The notes beneath the pieces are model-generated. The model was not told the DNA's origin, made no database searches, and saw nothing but the letters and a program-made list of their open reading frames with translations. From assembly GCF_021155775.2 (NCBI RefSeq), contig NC_060235.2, positions 21,709,598 through 21,773,597 of the forward strand: a stretch of DNA of 64,000 nucleotides, read 5' to 3'. The DNA is from Neodiprion pinetum. Taxonomy: Eukaryota; Arthropoda; Insecta; Hymenoptera; Diprionidae. Below are positions 25,061 to 37,827 of this stretch, piece after piece (positions within the stretch are counted from its first letter, which is position 1; each line of letters begins with the position of its first letter). Made by a program: the position numbers and the translations under genes.

Positions 25061-28000
25061 GAGTTTCGGTCCACTCGAATCTTGGATATTTCGTCAAAGT
25101 TTGATTTCATTACTCCAAGTTTCGCCATCAAACAATTCGGAATTTGGCGTCTTCGAAACATTTCAGATTCGGAATTTCAACCCGCGCCATGTTGTAAATC
25201 GAATAATTTCAAAACGATTCGTCCAATCATAGTCAAAATCTGAGTATCTAGTTCTAAGTAAGGAAAACTCCATCAATCGAGTCCAAAGTCGTACAAATCA
25301 ATTTCTTTTGCTCTCCAGATATCGTCAGACAAAAAATTGATCGCACGCAATTAAAAGTCCGTAAAAGATAAGACCTCAACTTTCAAACTTCGACGCTGTT
25401 GCAATAACTTACCTTTGTGCTTCATTTTCACCGTAACAAAGGAGAGCGGTAAGTTGAAAATTGAAAGTGCAATGACGGCGAGTCAATTAGCGTGGGTCGC
25501 AAAAGGCGGCAACACTTCGAGGGTGAATCTGACCGGCTTCTTTCCAGCTAAAATCAAGTTTCCCGAAGGAGATGCGGAGGAGGGAAAAATGCGAGGAAGG
25601 GAGCTTCGCCGCCATAGGAAGCCTCTGAAGTCGCCAGCTTCGGAGTTGACGGCTCTTTGTCGTTTCGTTCTACGCGAATATATAACGTAGACGGGTTTCA
25701 AACGAAGCAGAACTGCAGCTCGGCACCACTTTGTGCTTATATTAACGGTCAACGGGGCTGTTACACAAACTCTATTACGCAGTCTTCCACCTCTTTGCAG
25801 GTAACTTTAACGGAATTTAACACCGAGCTTTCCTCCCGCTCGCTCAAAGCTCGTCGCTTCTCCACTTCCCACACCTTCGAACACAGGAATTTTTCACGAC
25901 ACTCCGTCGAAATCGCAGTGAAATACTCGCAAAATTGAATAAAGTGACAAGCGTTCATTTTTTATACAGGAATAATCGGTTTTACAAGTTTTGTTCGCTA
26001 ACACTAAACTTTTTGCATCGTTGTCAAAAAATTACGGCCCACTTACGAACATTTGTCAATCAGCCAAAAATAACAAGTCCGAAAATCGAAGAACAAAAAA
26101 GTTTCTCGAAACGCGTTAATAAACTCTGTTTATAAAATCAATAATCGACAATAATTCTAGCGTATCGTAAGTTTTTTCCGTATCAAAATTCAGAATCCAA
26201 CTTTTCGCCTGATCACTTCGTCAAATCCGAAAACTTACAGCCACTGTTTTTGGTTTTTCGTTCAGACAGCTTGACTCAAAGGTCTGAAACCCGGGAGGAA
26301 ATGGCAAGAGGCGGTGAAACATAAACGGGATAAAAATGTTTCTTTGAAAGTCAAAAAGCCGGTTCCGTTGATACTTTTTTAAAACTTGTCCGAACGGCGT
26401 GGGAGGCGGCGGAATTATACGGGGACGTGAGTTGACGGTAGGAATAAGGATGACAGTGCAATAGACTTTGTTGTATATTATACACGCGTCTGGGGTTCGT
26501 TGGCGCACGTAAAGTAATAAAACGTGCTTGCGTACCCGACGGGGGCGTTTTCTGCCAGGGTGGTTTCAAGACTAAGGGAAGATTGGTGTCTCGGAGGGAA
26601 ACTGGCACTCGAGTCACTTTGATGCACTCGGATCTTTGACTCGATCAGAATTCTACGGAATTTCTCTCGACGTACATACCGGAGCACAAAGACGCGTTTT
26701 AAAATCTCGATTTCCCCATATTTTTCTGAGTATTAAAACCTAGCTGCGACTTTTGCAAAGTTTAACAGATTTTCGATACGAGTTGGTTTGTTTCTTCTTT
26801 ATTTTAGAAAATTACCAGGGTCAGAATATAAAAAGTGAAACTCGAGCTAATTGATATGAATGTAATTAGAAGATCTCCACCGCAATGTTGAATTACATAT
26901 ATTCAGAAACCGGTAATTCAAACTTGAAGAAAATTCAGTATAATCAACGAATTTCAAAAATAATTATATTCCCTTTATTTTCAATATTTTTTTTATTCAA
27001 TGCTGAGATTGCTTTGTTTGTCCAATTTCGATGCCTCAGAGCTCGTCTTGTTCGTCAACAAATTTTTTACAAACCCTTTAAAATGAATTTTGAACAATGA
27101 CAATTGTTCGATAGATATATACTGAAATTCTGGCATCGTTGAGAAAAAATGAGAAGTAATAACGTGACAGTTTTTAAATTATTAATAACCTGCAGACTTG
27201 CTTCATCCGAATTTACGAATACTCCAAATTCTTCCAACAAAATTCATATCAATAAACTTTAGATTCGCTTTCTAAACTTTGATCTCATCGTTTCGTCACT
27301 CGGTCAAGCGATTGAAAACATTTTTTTGTAAAAAAGAAAATCATGTGGAACCAAAAATTGACAGTAGGAGAGCAAAAAAAAAAAAAAAACAAACGGTAGC
27401 ATCTTAAAAACTTTTCCCATCTTCATTCCCCAAAGCGACGATAATTACTAATAAATTTTATCGTTTGTAAAATCCGCTCGTTAGGATATGAAATTTTTAT
27501 CGATGTTGTAAGGTAAAGTTGAGGGTAAATCACGATCGGGGCTGCTGTAAAAATTGTACAGGGAGGAGAGGGGATTAATTTCTAACGGTGTGTAGGTACG
27601 TATGTTTTCGAATAAAACCGAGTTCCTTAGTACACGACGGTACATCGGTCGTAACATCTCGTTAAGCCGAGCCCCGATTCGAAGCTGAATACGGTTGAGG
27701 TGTAACGACCAGGAAGCGATTGCAGGAAGCTTGCAAGCGCCTAACTATAATCAGCGAGCTTCGCGCGGTTTTCGAAAGCGGTGACTAGAAACTAGGTAGG
27801 TAAATAAAATTCACACTTTGAGTTTCGCGGGCCAATCAGACGGGGGTTTGTTTATTTGTTTCGCGTGCAAATACTGCGACAAGAACAATAACAACAAGAA
27901 TAATGATAATAATAATCGGGAGCAATTAGTGTGGCGGGGATGAAGGGGACGAGGGGACGAAAGACGCTGGGTAACTCGGATGGTCTTACTTTCAGCTATA

Positions 28001-29930
28001 AACTCGTCAAGTTTTCGAGTAAAGGAAATCTCAGTTGGCCTCGTTACAGGAAACGGCTCGTGACGGTCTTGTTCCAACGGAAAACGCCGACGCGACGCGT
28101 GTCAATTATAATTTATCGTCTCGCAATCAACTGCTGCCTCTACAAGCCCCTGCACAATCATCGGGATGATCGTTCATCGATCATTTTATTCATCGGAGCA
28201 GGACGAATGACAGGTGCGAGATATCTGCGTCCGTTCGTCGTCGAATCCTTGGTGTTTCAATTCTGTCGAGTCATATTTTACTTGTTTAGTATTTTTTTTC
28301 TTCTTGCTTATTGCGTATATCGCTTGATTTGAGGTTATTCGTCATTTCTTACAATATTGTGAAAGAATTTCCCTTTTTTCTCACGAGCTTTGTCATCTTT
28401 TGTTTTTGTTTCACGTGTTTTTGAGATGGAATAATTTTTATCCCGATCATTGTCGCCTGTGACCTCGATTATTTATTTATTTATGTATAAAAATTTGTCG
28501 ATATAAATGTGTGATTGTAAAAGCGCGAGTGAAGCAATTCGAGTTTTATATCTGATTAAAGAAGTCGTTGTAACGAAAAATTTTTTTTTACACACATTGG
28601 TTTTCTTTTAACTGCCGATCGAAATACCTTTTTAACAACATTATCAGGGACATTACATTATTCTGCTAACTTTTGCACCGAATATCTATGTACAATTCGT
28701 TATCGTATAATTCTAATGAAAAATAGTTCATGTTGTTCACAAATGATTAAAACATCCGATATTCAGAACTCTATATAACAATATAATGATTTACAGTGAT
28801 GATAAACTTGTGATTCGGCAAGAAATGCATTATTTTTCTTAAAAACCTAGAACAGGCGATTTCCGGAGAATTCATTTACAATTGAAGTGAACAACTGTTT
28901 TTATTAATTAGAATCAGCAAGGCAATATTGATTGTCGGTAAAAAAAAAAGAGAGAAAAAAAAACAATCGTGGAATAACGGGATGACAAATTGTTAATGTA
29001 ACGAACGAAGTGTCTTGACGTTGAAATTCAGTGTCAAAATTTTTTTTTCCCCACACATGTAAACGGTTCGGCTTTAACGACACTTTTAAAGCCTTCGTTT
29101 CGCGCGCATTTTAGTCTTTTTTGGCCCGACTGAAAAGGGCTGAACAGACACCCGCCGCTTCCGGGATTCCGACGTCGAGCACTTCGAGCATTGAGATCGT
29201 CTGAAGGGACTAGATCCCCCCTTCATCCCTTATAGCCTTCCCTTTGACCCCGTATAGATACAGGCGCCCCCGCCTGACGAGGTTCGTTGAAAACAAGGCA
29301 AGCTTGAAATTCGATCCAATTTAGAGGCGAATTGTCTCAACTGAATGGGCGGTACGTGGCATACAAGCTGCATGGGGATACGTGGGACAGGCGGAGAAAA
29401 TTGCCCCCCTGATATGGTAACCGTCACCCCTTATTCTAACCACACCCTGTGCTAAATCAATTAAAAATCGACGGTCGCGCAAATGTGCTTCGATCCCTGC
29501 GATTTTTCGTCCCTCAATTCCATAGCCAAAATGACGCTGAAGCTGTTGCGTCGAGGAGTTTTAAGAAATTTGTTCAAAAATTTTGACGTAAGCTCCGAAA
29601 AGCAAGTTTTTTATTCCGAACGTAAGTCGAGATTCGTCTGAGATGGGGAAATTTTTGAAATATTTGCTTCTAGATTTTCTCCGTACGATGTATAATAAAT
29701 CTTCAAAGATCTTTCGTTCAGCAAGATTCTGGAATCGAGCTTTTGTCGACTTTGGAGAAACTTAGGAATACATCGTGTTTCTGAATTTTACCACCTATTT
29801 TATATCTACTTTTCGTATATTTAGAGAACCTTTCAATATATTTCTTTGCGGTTTTTTGCTATTTCCGATAGCATACTGATAGGTTTTAAATACTCGAGAG
29901 TAATTATTCCGGCGTAATGTAAATTGTCAT
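25061..29930. other. Non-coding sequence, no gene seen
   Basis: AT-rich with poly-A runs (27375, 28941) and GC-richer patches at 25.5-25.9, 26.4-26.6 and 29.1-29.5 kb. Frames up to 133 codons are present but lack motifs and overlap on both strands. Confidence 0.5.
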
Positions 29931-30310
29931 TGTTTTCAATTCAATTCGATCAAATCCAGAGGAGAAACTCCATGTGGGGGTTTTTGGGGTCGCTGATTAC
30001 GAATCTGAAATTTGATTTTGAAAATTCAACACAGCGAATCCAATCAGCGACCCCGAAAACCATGCATACAGTTTTTTTTTTGCTGTATTCGATCAAATTT
30101 GAAATATTCGTTCACCATATTAAATCTACGATTATGAATTTTTGAAATCTAATTTCGGATTCGTAATCAGCGACACCAAAACTCCTACACGGCGTTTTTT
30201 CACTGAATTTGATCAAATTAAAAAATTTCGTCAGCCATATCGAATCTGTCACCATGAATTTTTGAAATCTAATGCAAGACTCGTAATCAGTGACCTCGCA
30301 GACCGTAGAT
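29931..30310. repeat. Interspersed tandem repeat, 120-base unit, with an embedded hairpin
   Basis: The word gatcaaat recurs at about 29948, 30091 and 30211. The last two units align base for base at a period of 120 (gatcaaatttgaaatattcg, catgaatttttgaaatctaa, ttcgtaatcagcgac). The first unit is partly inverted: gtttttggggtcgctgatt (29980-29998) pairs with aatcagcgaccccgaaaac (30042-30060) at 18 of 19 positions. Non-coding. Confidence 0.7.
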
Positions 30311-33300
30311 TACTATTTTGATATAAAAGATGACTCAGCACAATAATGTGCGAATCAAAAGTTTAACAGATATCAAAGCAATTTTTTTAGGTCTCCCATA
30401 ATATCTGATACATAAAGGTTTACATTTAAATTTGATTTTTGTGACTTAACACCAATTTGTTTGATTTTTTTTTATTCCTTCCTGTCGATTTTGGCATAAA
30501 TTGATACAAACCTCGACACATAACGTCGTTGTATATTTTTCGTTCGTAATAGCTGAAATTGAACCCTGACCATAGGTAGGCATTTAACGCTAATCGTTCC
30601 GTTAAGAAATCCCTCGAGTCGTAAAGTCGCGTGTATTCGTCACTCGTGATCATCTCCGTCATATACCTAAATTGCGACGTCGTACAATCTTTGCAAGTTG
30701 TAAAGTGGAATATCATCGCGAGAAAACGGAGTGAAAACTCTCTTCTCGCATTAAGCAAGATTACTTTCACAAGGAGTGTGCAAGCTTGCAGCGCCGTTGC
30801 AGCAGACAGTCGCTGACAAGAGAGCCGAGAAAATGAGTGGACTAGAAAAGAACGAAAAAAAAACCCAAAACGACAAAAATAAAACCTGTGTTTAGATAAA
30901 ATAAATAAAACTGTGAGAGAAAGAGAAAGAGAGAGAGAGAGAGAGAGAGAAGAAAAAAGATGGGTGGAAATTGGGCTAGAGAGAATAAGAAGAAAAAACG
31001 AATAAAAAAAACATTGTTCAATAATTGCATTGGTAGGATGTTTTTCTTCTTTGTTTTAAATAACGAATCGTGTAACAAGATGTAGAAATTCAAATCCTCA
31101 TAATTGTCTAGAATTGTATTTTGAAAAAAATGGAATAATCCTAAATTTTCACTGCCATAAGTGGTTTGCTAGCGAATTTTCGTAACTTTACTGAATATTG
31201 TCGGGATTTTGTCTTTTGAAAAACTTGGTTTATGAAGGATATCAAAACGTGTCGTTGATTTACAACCTCTACTTCCTACCTTTTCACATCGCCGTATCGA
31301 TGATGTATAAAACATCAGCAGTTTTCGAAGTATGAAATTTTTCTGAATAACGACATTACGCCCATTCCATATCACGCGATGATTCCATTCATTGACTCGG
31401 GTCATCCGATACCGGTATACGTACAGCAAAATTGTACACAATACCGTGTTGATTAGCGAGAAAAAGTGATTAGCGCTTCGGATTGGACGAAGGAATGAAT
31501 AAAACAGAGATAAACATGTAAAGCGGAAAAAGAATAAAAATGAGGGAAATTTTTTTGTTTTTTTAATATCGTATACGCGTTATTAATAGACACTTGTTAA
31601 TTACCTTCGAGCAGAAAAATTAATTGCCGTTATTAATTGATTCCAGCATTCAGTACACCATGTGCGAACATATATATATATATAGAGATATAGATATATA
31701 TCGAGAATTGAATGGAAGGTCTGATGCAGCAGGTTCGTTAGTGAAGACTAGAGAGGAAAAAAATGATGCGTATGCTGTAATTGACGAATTGGAGAGAAGA
31801 GCAACGTCGTCGAGGATGAATGGTTGGAATCGAAAACAAGAGGAAAAAAAAAATAAAATCTATGCAACATGTGAAGAATCAAATTACATCATGCAAAGAA
31901 TGAAATCAATCAATGTGAATAAGGGTCACTCGAATTTTGCTTGGTGAAAAAAAGAAATATTTTTTTCCACGCTGTATAAAATGGTATGAATAATTATGAT
32001 TATGTGTGTTTTTTTTTTTTTATAACGAATATTGAGAGAAATTGAAAATGGAGTGAAGTTATCAATGTTTGATGAGGTAATAGAATGAAGAATGAATTTA
32101 AATCGAAGTGAAATTTCACGCGAATTCGTTTTCCAGATTCTTCGGAGAAAATCTACGCGGAGTGGTTTGAAATTTATTGATACAAAATACAAAGTGCGAG
32201 TGCCTGAGATTTTGGAAGACAACAGAATAACGCGAATTATACTAATTCGAAGGGAAATGATTTACTCTCTGAATCACATGTGGCACGAATATTGGAGGAA
32301 AAATTTTATACAGCAGGCAAAAATTAATCAAGCTTGCGTGACTAAATTATATACGTTTTATTCGCAAATTAACCAAGTGTGCGAAATTTTTTCTCAATAT
32401 TTAATTCACGTAACTCGTGATTCATATACAGTTTCAAATTACAGGAAAAAAAAATCTGCGTCGAACGAATTGCGATACAATTTTTTACGCTTATTGATAT
32501 TTATCATTATTTTATCCTCGCAATCGGATTTTAAGTACCATTTATAACCAGCTTTATATCGATTCGATTACGAGCCTTGTTTTAAAGCTATTTCGTTATT
32601 CGATTACATGATATTGGTTTATTCGTTGTCATTCGTTTGCCGAGAGAAAGTCGAAGAATCCTTGAGGGATGAAATGTAATACAAACTGAGAAAACGGGTC
32701 GACAGAAATCGAGAGGCGTAGTCAAAAGTGGTGAAAAAAACTAGCGAGAAGTTTAGCGAATTGAAAGAACTCGGGTGAAAAAGTGAGAAAGATTTATACA
32801 AGTAGAGAACACAAACGGCTTTAATTGATTCCGCAAATTGCAAAAGTTTGAAGCGTTTCAATATATAAAAGTTAAAAAGTGGAAAAATAAAAATACAAAG
32901 AAATTCGATATTTAAAACGGTCAGAATAAATGTTGGATTACGAAAAAACGTAGAATTTTTGTTATAATATATACGTACAATGCGATAGTATAAAAATCAT
33001 TGGAATGAACCTAGAAATGTAGAAAAACATAGAAAAAAATTATATTTATATAATTAGGTTTAATTCTGTTTCTTTCTAGCCATTGTTTTTTGTTTGTTTT
33101 TTAAATTGTTTAAATTGTTTATTAAATTTGGAAATCATACATGAAACAGATTTTTGCATTTTTTGAGCATTTGATACAATTGTAAGGATTATTCTATATC
33201 ATGACCCTCACCCTTTTCATTTTGTTGCATACGTATGATTTCACCTCTGTGTTTTTGTTTGTTTAGTATTATATTAACTATTACGTTACTACGACGACAT

Positions 33301-36067
33301 CCCTGCTGAACATTTGCCTTCATACCAAGACATAAAGACGTCGTAATACTGTCGGCCGTAAATACGGATTCACAGTCCCGTGGGATGCGCGATGCTGTCG
33401 CGCAAAAATTCTTTATTATTTCGCACATTATGAAGGCTCGAAAAGCTCCGGTCAAAGTCGATTTCCTCCATTGGTAGAAAAAATATAAAAACAGAATCAG
33501 AGATTAAATTCATTTTTCAAAATTAATTCATACAGTTTCATTATACGTCGATTATGTCTGTTGTTTCAAAAAATTGATCGTTGTTATTTGCCCATTAATC
33601 TCTCTATCAATTTTACATTTTTATAAAATTTAGCGTCAACGACGATTTTCCGAATTCCTGTATCAGTCATTTAGCAAACGAATAGAGAGAAAAAAAAATT
33701 AACGAAAATGTAATTTCTTGTCACTTCTATAGGTACAATTATTAATAGGTATAATTTACTGCGCCCTGGTTGATTGAAAAATTTAATCGTTTATTTACTT
33801 TTCGTTTTTCTATACCAATACACAATATCTAAATTATATTATGTTTGTATTAAATTATACCCACAAACATATTTTGCATTTTTTATAATAATTTTTTTCT
33901 TTGCTATTTTCACGCACCTTACGAATTTGAATCTTCAGAAACGATGAACGAAAGTTGCGTTTCACGCGATTCCACGACTCGATCCAAATTGCCGCGGACA
34001 CGAATTAGAAAAAAAAAAAAAAAAAAACGACAAATAACAAATATATAACCGTACATTTTGCAACGTGTTGAAAAAGACTCGATCTATTCCTTTCCAACCT
34101 AGACGCGATTTCACCGGCTTGAACGGGGTCGGAAGAAAACTGGAACGGGAAAACAGTTACGGCCTTGATCCCGGGGGTGTTTTCCCTCTCCTCACCCTCG
34201 CCGAAGAGGGTGGATCGGGGATGAAAAGAGAGGAGAAGTTACGCACGGCTAGATAGACACTCGATAGAATTATGACCCTCGTATAAGCGGGAGCACCGTT
34301 ATGAAGCTGCAAGCGCGGGAAATTTCCGCCCCCCGAAGCGGGTGGTGAAGGACCCTGGGGGGGGAGGTTTTCCAGCCTCGGAGAACACCGCTAACAACCC
34401 CCCTAGACGTCCGCGGTTTCCTTTCGCCTGCATAATATATATCATCGCATTATAAGAGCATATTACCCCCCTATTATATTTTCCTCCATATATATATATA
34501 TATACATACATGTATGTAGGCGGAGGAATTTGTAATAGACCCATAAAACTGGCTTTAAAGGATTTATGCGCCTCTGGTTATGCGTCTGTATTATGATATG
34601 TGAATATCTATGGATGTATTTTGTACGTATACGTATCTACGTGTGTGTGTGTACATCGTCGACCTCGAACCCCTTGAAAGTTTTACATACATGCCGCACA
34701 GATTTTTTCCCTTGTATTACGATGCTTCGTAGCTTTTATTTTTTCATCTCTTTCTCTCCTTCTTTCTTTCGTTCTCTGTTTTTGACACGTAAACAGCACC
34801 GTACGTATTATAACAGTCTGCTTATGGCCTCTTGGACTCAAAATGTAACCACCAATTTCTAATCTTGATTTGATTCTCGTTTTTCTCTACGCTGTACATT
34901 CGATACAACGCTTTTGTAAAATCCAATCTTCAGATTTCTATAAATTTTAGGTTTTAATTTCGTTAAACTGCGTTGTTCGTAACGGTAATAAATGATTTGC
35001 GTGTATTCCTGTTTTTGAACTTGTTGTACAGTTATTGAAGTAAAATTGCTTCTCTTTAACGAATGTTTCCAAAACCTGACACGATGTCGATGCGTCGTGA
35101 AACGATGAATTTAAAAAAAATTTCAGACGACCGATATCGCTGAAAGCTCAATTAATTCGTAATTCAATTTTTTTTTTTTTTTTCGTGTATTTTACCACAG
35201 TTACTTTTTTTCTATCTCATCGCGTATAAATATCAGTTCATTAATTCTTATCGAACGGATTTTACTTCCTCAATAATTAACCGAAAAACAGTATTATTAT
35301 ATCATTTTTTCAAGCACTTAAACACATAACGTACAATTTCGACATCACTTTGGTACTCGATAGAACCATTTTTTTCACATGAACAGTGCAATTCGATTCT
35401 ATCGAAACAAGCTTTAAAGCTCAAGTCCACTGCTATTCTGCCTTATTACTTTTGAGTTTTCTTTTTTTTTATACTTTCCAAGCTTTTTCTTCTGCATTAA
35501 TTTTTACCCTGCCCTTGCTCTTGCTCGTGACGGCGAAAAGCGGCTCTTGACTCTCTCCAGTTTTATACCGTCAAGTGCAGCGTCGAGTTCTAAGACCGAC
35601 CCCCGTTATATATCTATATGTATACACATACCTATGTACACACATATATATCTGTAATAACATATCTCTATACACCCGTTTGTGTGAACCCTCGAGCAGT
35701 TAGAGCGGCAGTTGCAAAACGCTTCTTAACAGCCCTTAAAGCCTCTCTCTAACTCCTAAACTACTTTCGGTACGTTGGAGATGGGTATTTCTGCCGGAAG
35801 GAGCCGGAAGGTTCAATTCGATTCTATTAAGTTTCAAAGCCCGAAATAACCCGCTGATACGCAGTGAGGCGTGACTAGTCAAATGAACGAAAAAGACAGA
35901 AGGAATGAAGGAAAAATGTGAATTTTTATTCGAAAACTCTGTGTCTGAATTGATATTTTTTATTTATTTTTTTTTGTCGAACGAAGTTGAAGAGCTTTCG
36001 AAGATTTTACAAGTACAAAATTCTCTGTGTATGTTTCAATAACTGTTTATCATCTTCCGATTATCTA
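30311..36067. other. Non-coding sequence upstream of the first recognised DIP exon
   Basis: AT-rich, with GA (30914-30950) and TA (31671-31681, 34488-34504) runs and long homopolymer tracts. The 151-codon frame at 32092-32547 has no recognised domain. No signal-peptide exon with a phase-1 donor is convincing here. Confidence 0.55.
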
Positions 36068-36501
36068 CACTGAGAAAAATTTCATTTGTTATAATAACTA
36101 GAAAAATTCAGTAAAACAGGAATGGTTAAAAAAAAAAAACTGTTTGAATATTGTTGGAATTACGAAAAACGAGTAACACGTAACCATTTTGCGCTGTCGT
36201 CGATCCTTTTTTGGTAATTGCAACGCAAAATCAGTTTGTGAGGTTTACTCTACATTTTTAGTTAAATAAGGCTTTGACATCGATTTATTGCTGCACAAGT
36301 ATTAAATTTTCGCAGCAGTTACAGGAAAATATAGTAACAGTGGTCGTAATGAGAAAGAATAGTAACAGATGCTACGACTTTCTCGTAACAGCTAGAAAAC
36401 TAATTTTCATTCGGTACCTAGAACTATATTTTTCGATTGTGGTAAAAAATAAAAACAGTTAAGGACTGAGCGGCAAGGGGAACTAAAAATTTCTCTCAGT
36501 G
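36068..36501. mobile_element. MITE with CACTGAG termini and TA flanks
   Basis: The element begins CACTGAGAAAAATTTC and ends AAATTTCTCTCAGTG, an inverted terminal repeat of about 16 bases with one mismatch or indel, flanked by TA on both sides (tcTA/cactgag ... ctcagtg/TAtt). A length of 434 bases and a TA target suggest a non-autonomous Tc1/mariner-superfamily element, by inference. The 62-codon frame inside (36274-36462) is not a transposase. It ends 196 bases before the DIP exon A acceptor. Confidence 0.7.
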
Positions 36502-36697
36502 TATTTTTTTTTTCATCTTATTACCGTTTCAAAATCTTACGAATTCACCAGATCTGAACAAAGTTCTGTTGGACTTTTTTTCACCTCTCATTCGATTATC
36601 GAGTGTCGTTATTGAGTAGAAAAAAATAAAGTAATGAAAAATATCAGACGAAATTGTTGGAAACGAATGTTTCAAGCATGTTTTACTCTGATTTCAG

Positions 36698-36792
36698 AGC
36701 CGAATTTCAAGGAGCTAATCACCAACGTCACAGCACCGGTTGGACGAGAAGCGATCCTTGCCTGCATCGTCAAAGATCTTGGCGTTTACAAG
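36698..36792 (+). CDS. DIP exon A: N-terminal half of Ig1 (A-B strands)
   Basis: The acceptor follows a pyrimidine-rich tract ending in ttttactctgatttcag. The exon opens with the last two bases (AG) of a split codon, then reads PNFKELITNVTAPVGREAIL and continues to Cys23 of Ig1, ending ...DLGVYK. The donor is AAG/GTAATT in phase 0. The incoming phase requires an upstream exon ending one base into a codon; a G would give Glu, making the EPNF start usual for mature DIPs. The other open frame across this exon (reading AEFQGANHQR) is a shadow. A MITE ends 196 bp upstream. Confidence 0.93.
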
Positions 36793-37778
36793 GTAATTAC
36801 AGACTGTTAAATTCGATCGATAGACTCCGTTGGTTACCTTTTCGTTTTCACTCTCCCATACGTACCTATGTTTATATTTTCGATCCATGTGTAGGTGTAA
36901 AAAAAAAATTCTCTCGTAATCGAAATTCTACAATGTCTCGATTTTCACGGCTTAATTCAATGATAAAGAAGACAAATAATATTTTGTTTCATGGATACAA
37001 TATTCGATTAAGAATGTAATTAAAGTTAAATCGAATCTTCGATGAAGAAAATGTGTATTCAATTAATCGTCCAAAAAAAAAAAAAAATCAATCCTTTCAA
37101 TACGATCGAAATTTATACTCGATTGAATTGACCAGTTTAATTTAACGCTCGAACATAAATTTTAATCTTATCGGATGTTAAAATATTTTATTCACATCGA
37201 ACAAAAATCACAAAGTCCGAAAAAATTCATCGTGCTTAAGGATAAAATTTATATAATTGTCACGAACTCGATTTGAGCAAACTTTTTTTTCAATGTGATG
37301 GTTCGATCGACCTGTAACGTGACGGTTTTTTTTTCTCAATTTTCTATCCTATATATATTATATTTGAAAGAAATATTTAGTTGATTTACAAAAAAATATC
37401 TCTGAAGATTTACAACGACGATTCTCGAGTCGAAAAAAAAAAATGAAAAAGTATGAAAAAAATCACGAAATGCGAAACGGAAGTTTCTGGTCGTAGGATA
37501 AAATTAGCCTGAATTTGATAAGGTCAACTGGAAAATCGTTCGTCACGTGATCAGAGATTTTCGTAAAATTCCGACAAAGCTTCTGGAGGTCGTTAAGTGA
37601 GCTTTCGCATATCTGCAAATATAGTTAAACCTACGAGGTAGGATCGCGAAACGGGGTTAATTTTTGCACGACCGACGATTAATCCTGCGGATTAATCAGC
37701 AGCTGGGCAAGGGGTAAGTTACGTGTGGCCTATAGGAGCGTGAATATAGAGAAAGCGAGATAGATGGAGAGGGAAGAT

Positions 37779-37827
<49 letters not shown>

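Noticed and set aside
24768..25161. Lys/Arg/Glu-rich minus-strand frames that look like a charged coiled-coil
   Set aside because: They read through the 16-base tandem repeat and AT-rich flanks; the periodicity comes from DNA repetition.
34566..34862. 98-codon hydrophobic Cys/Val/Tyr-rich frame
   Set aside because: Largely a translation of TA/GT-rich low-complexity DNA, and no donor in the required phase of good quality.
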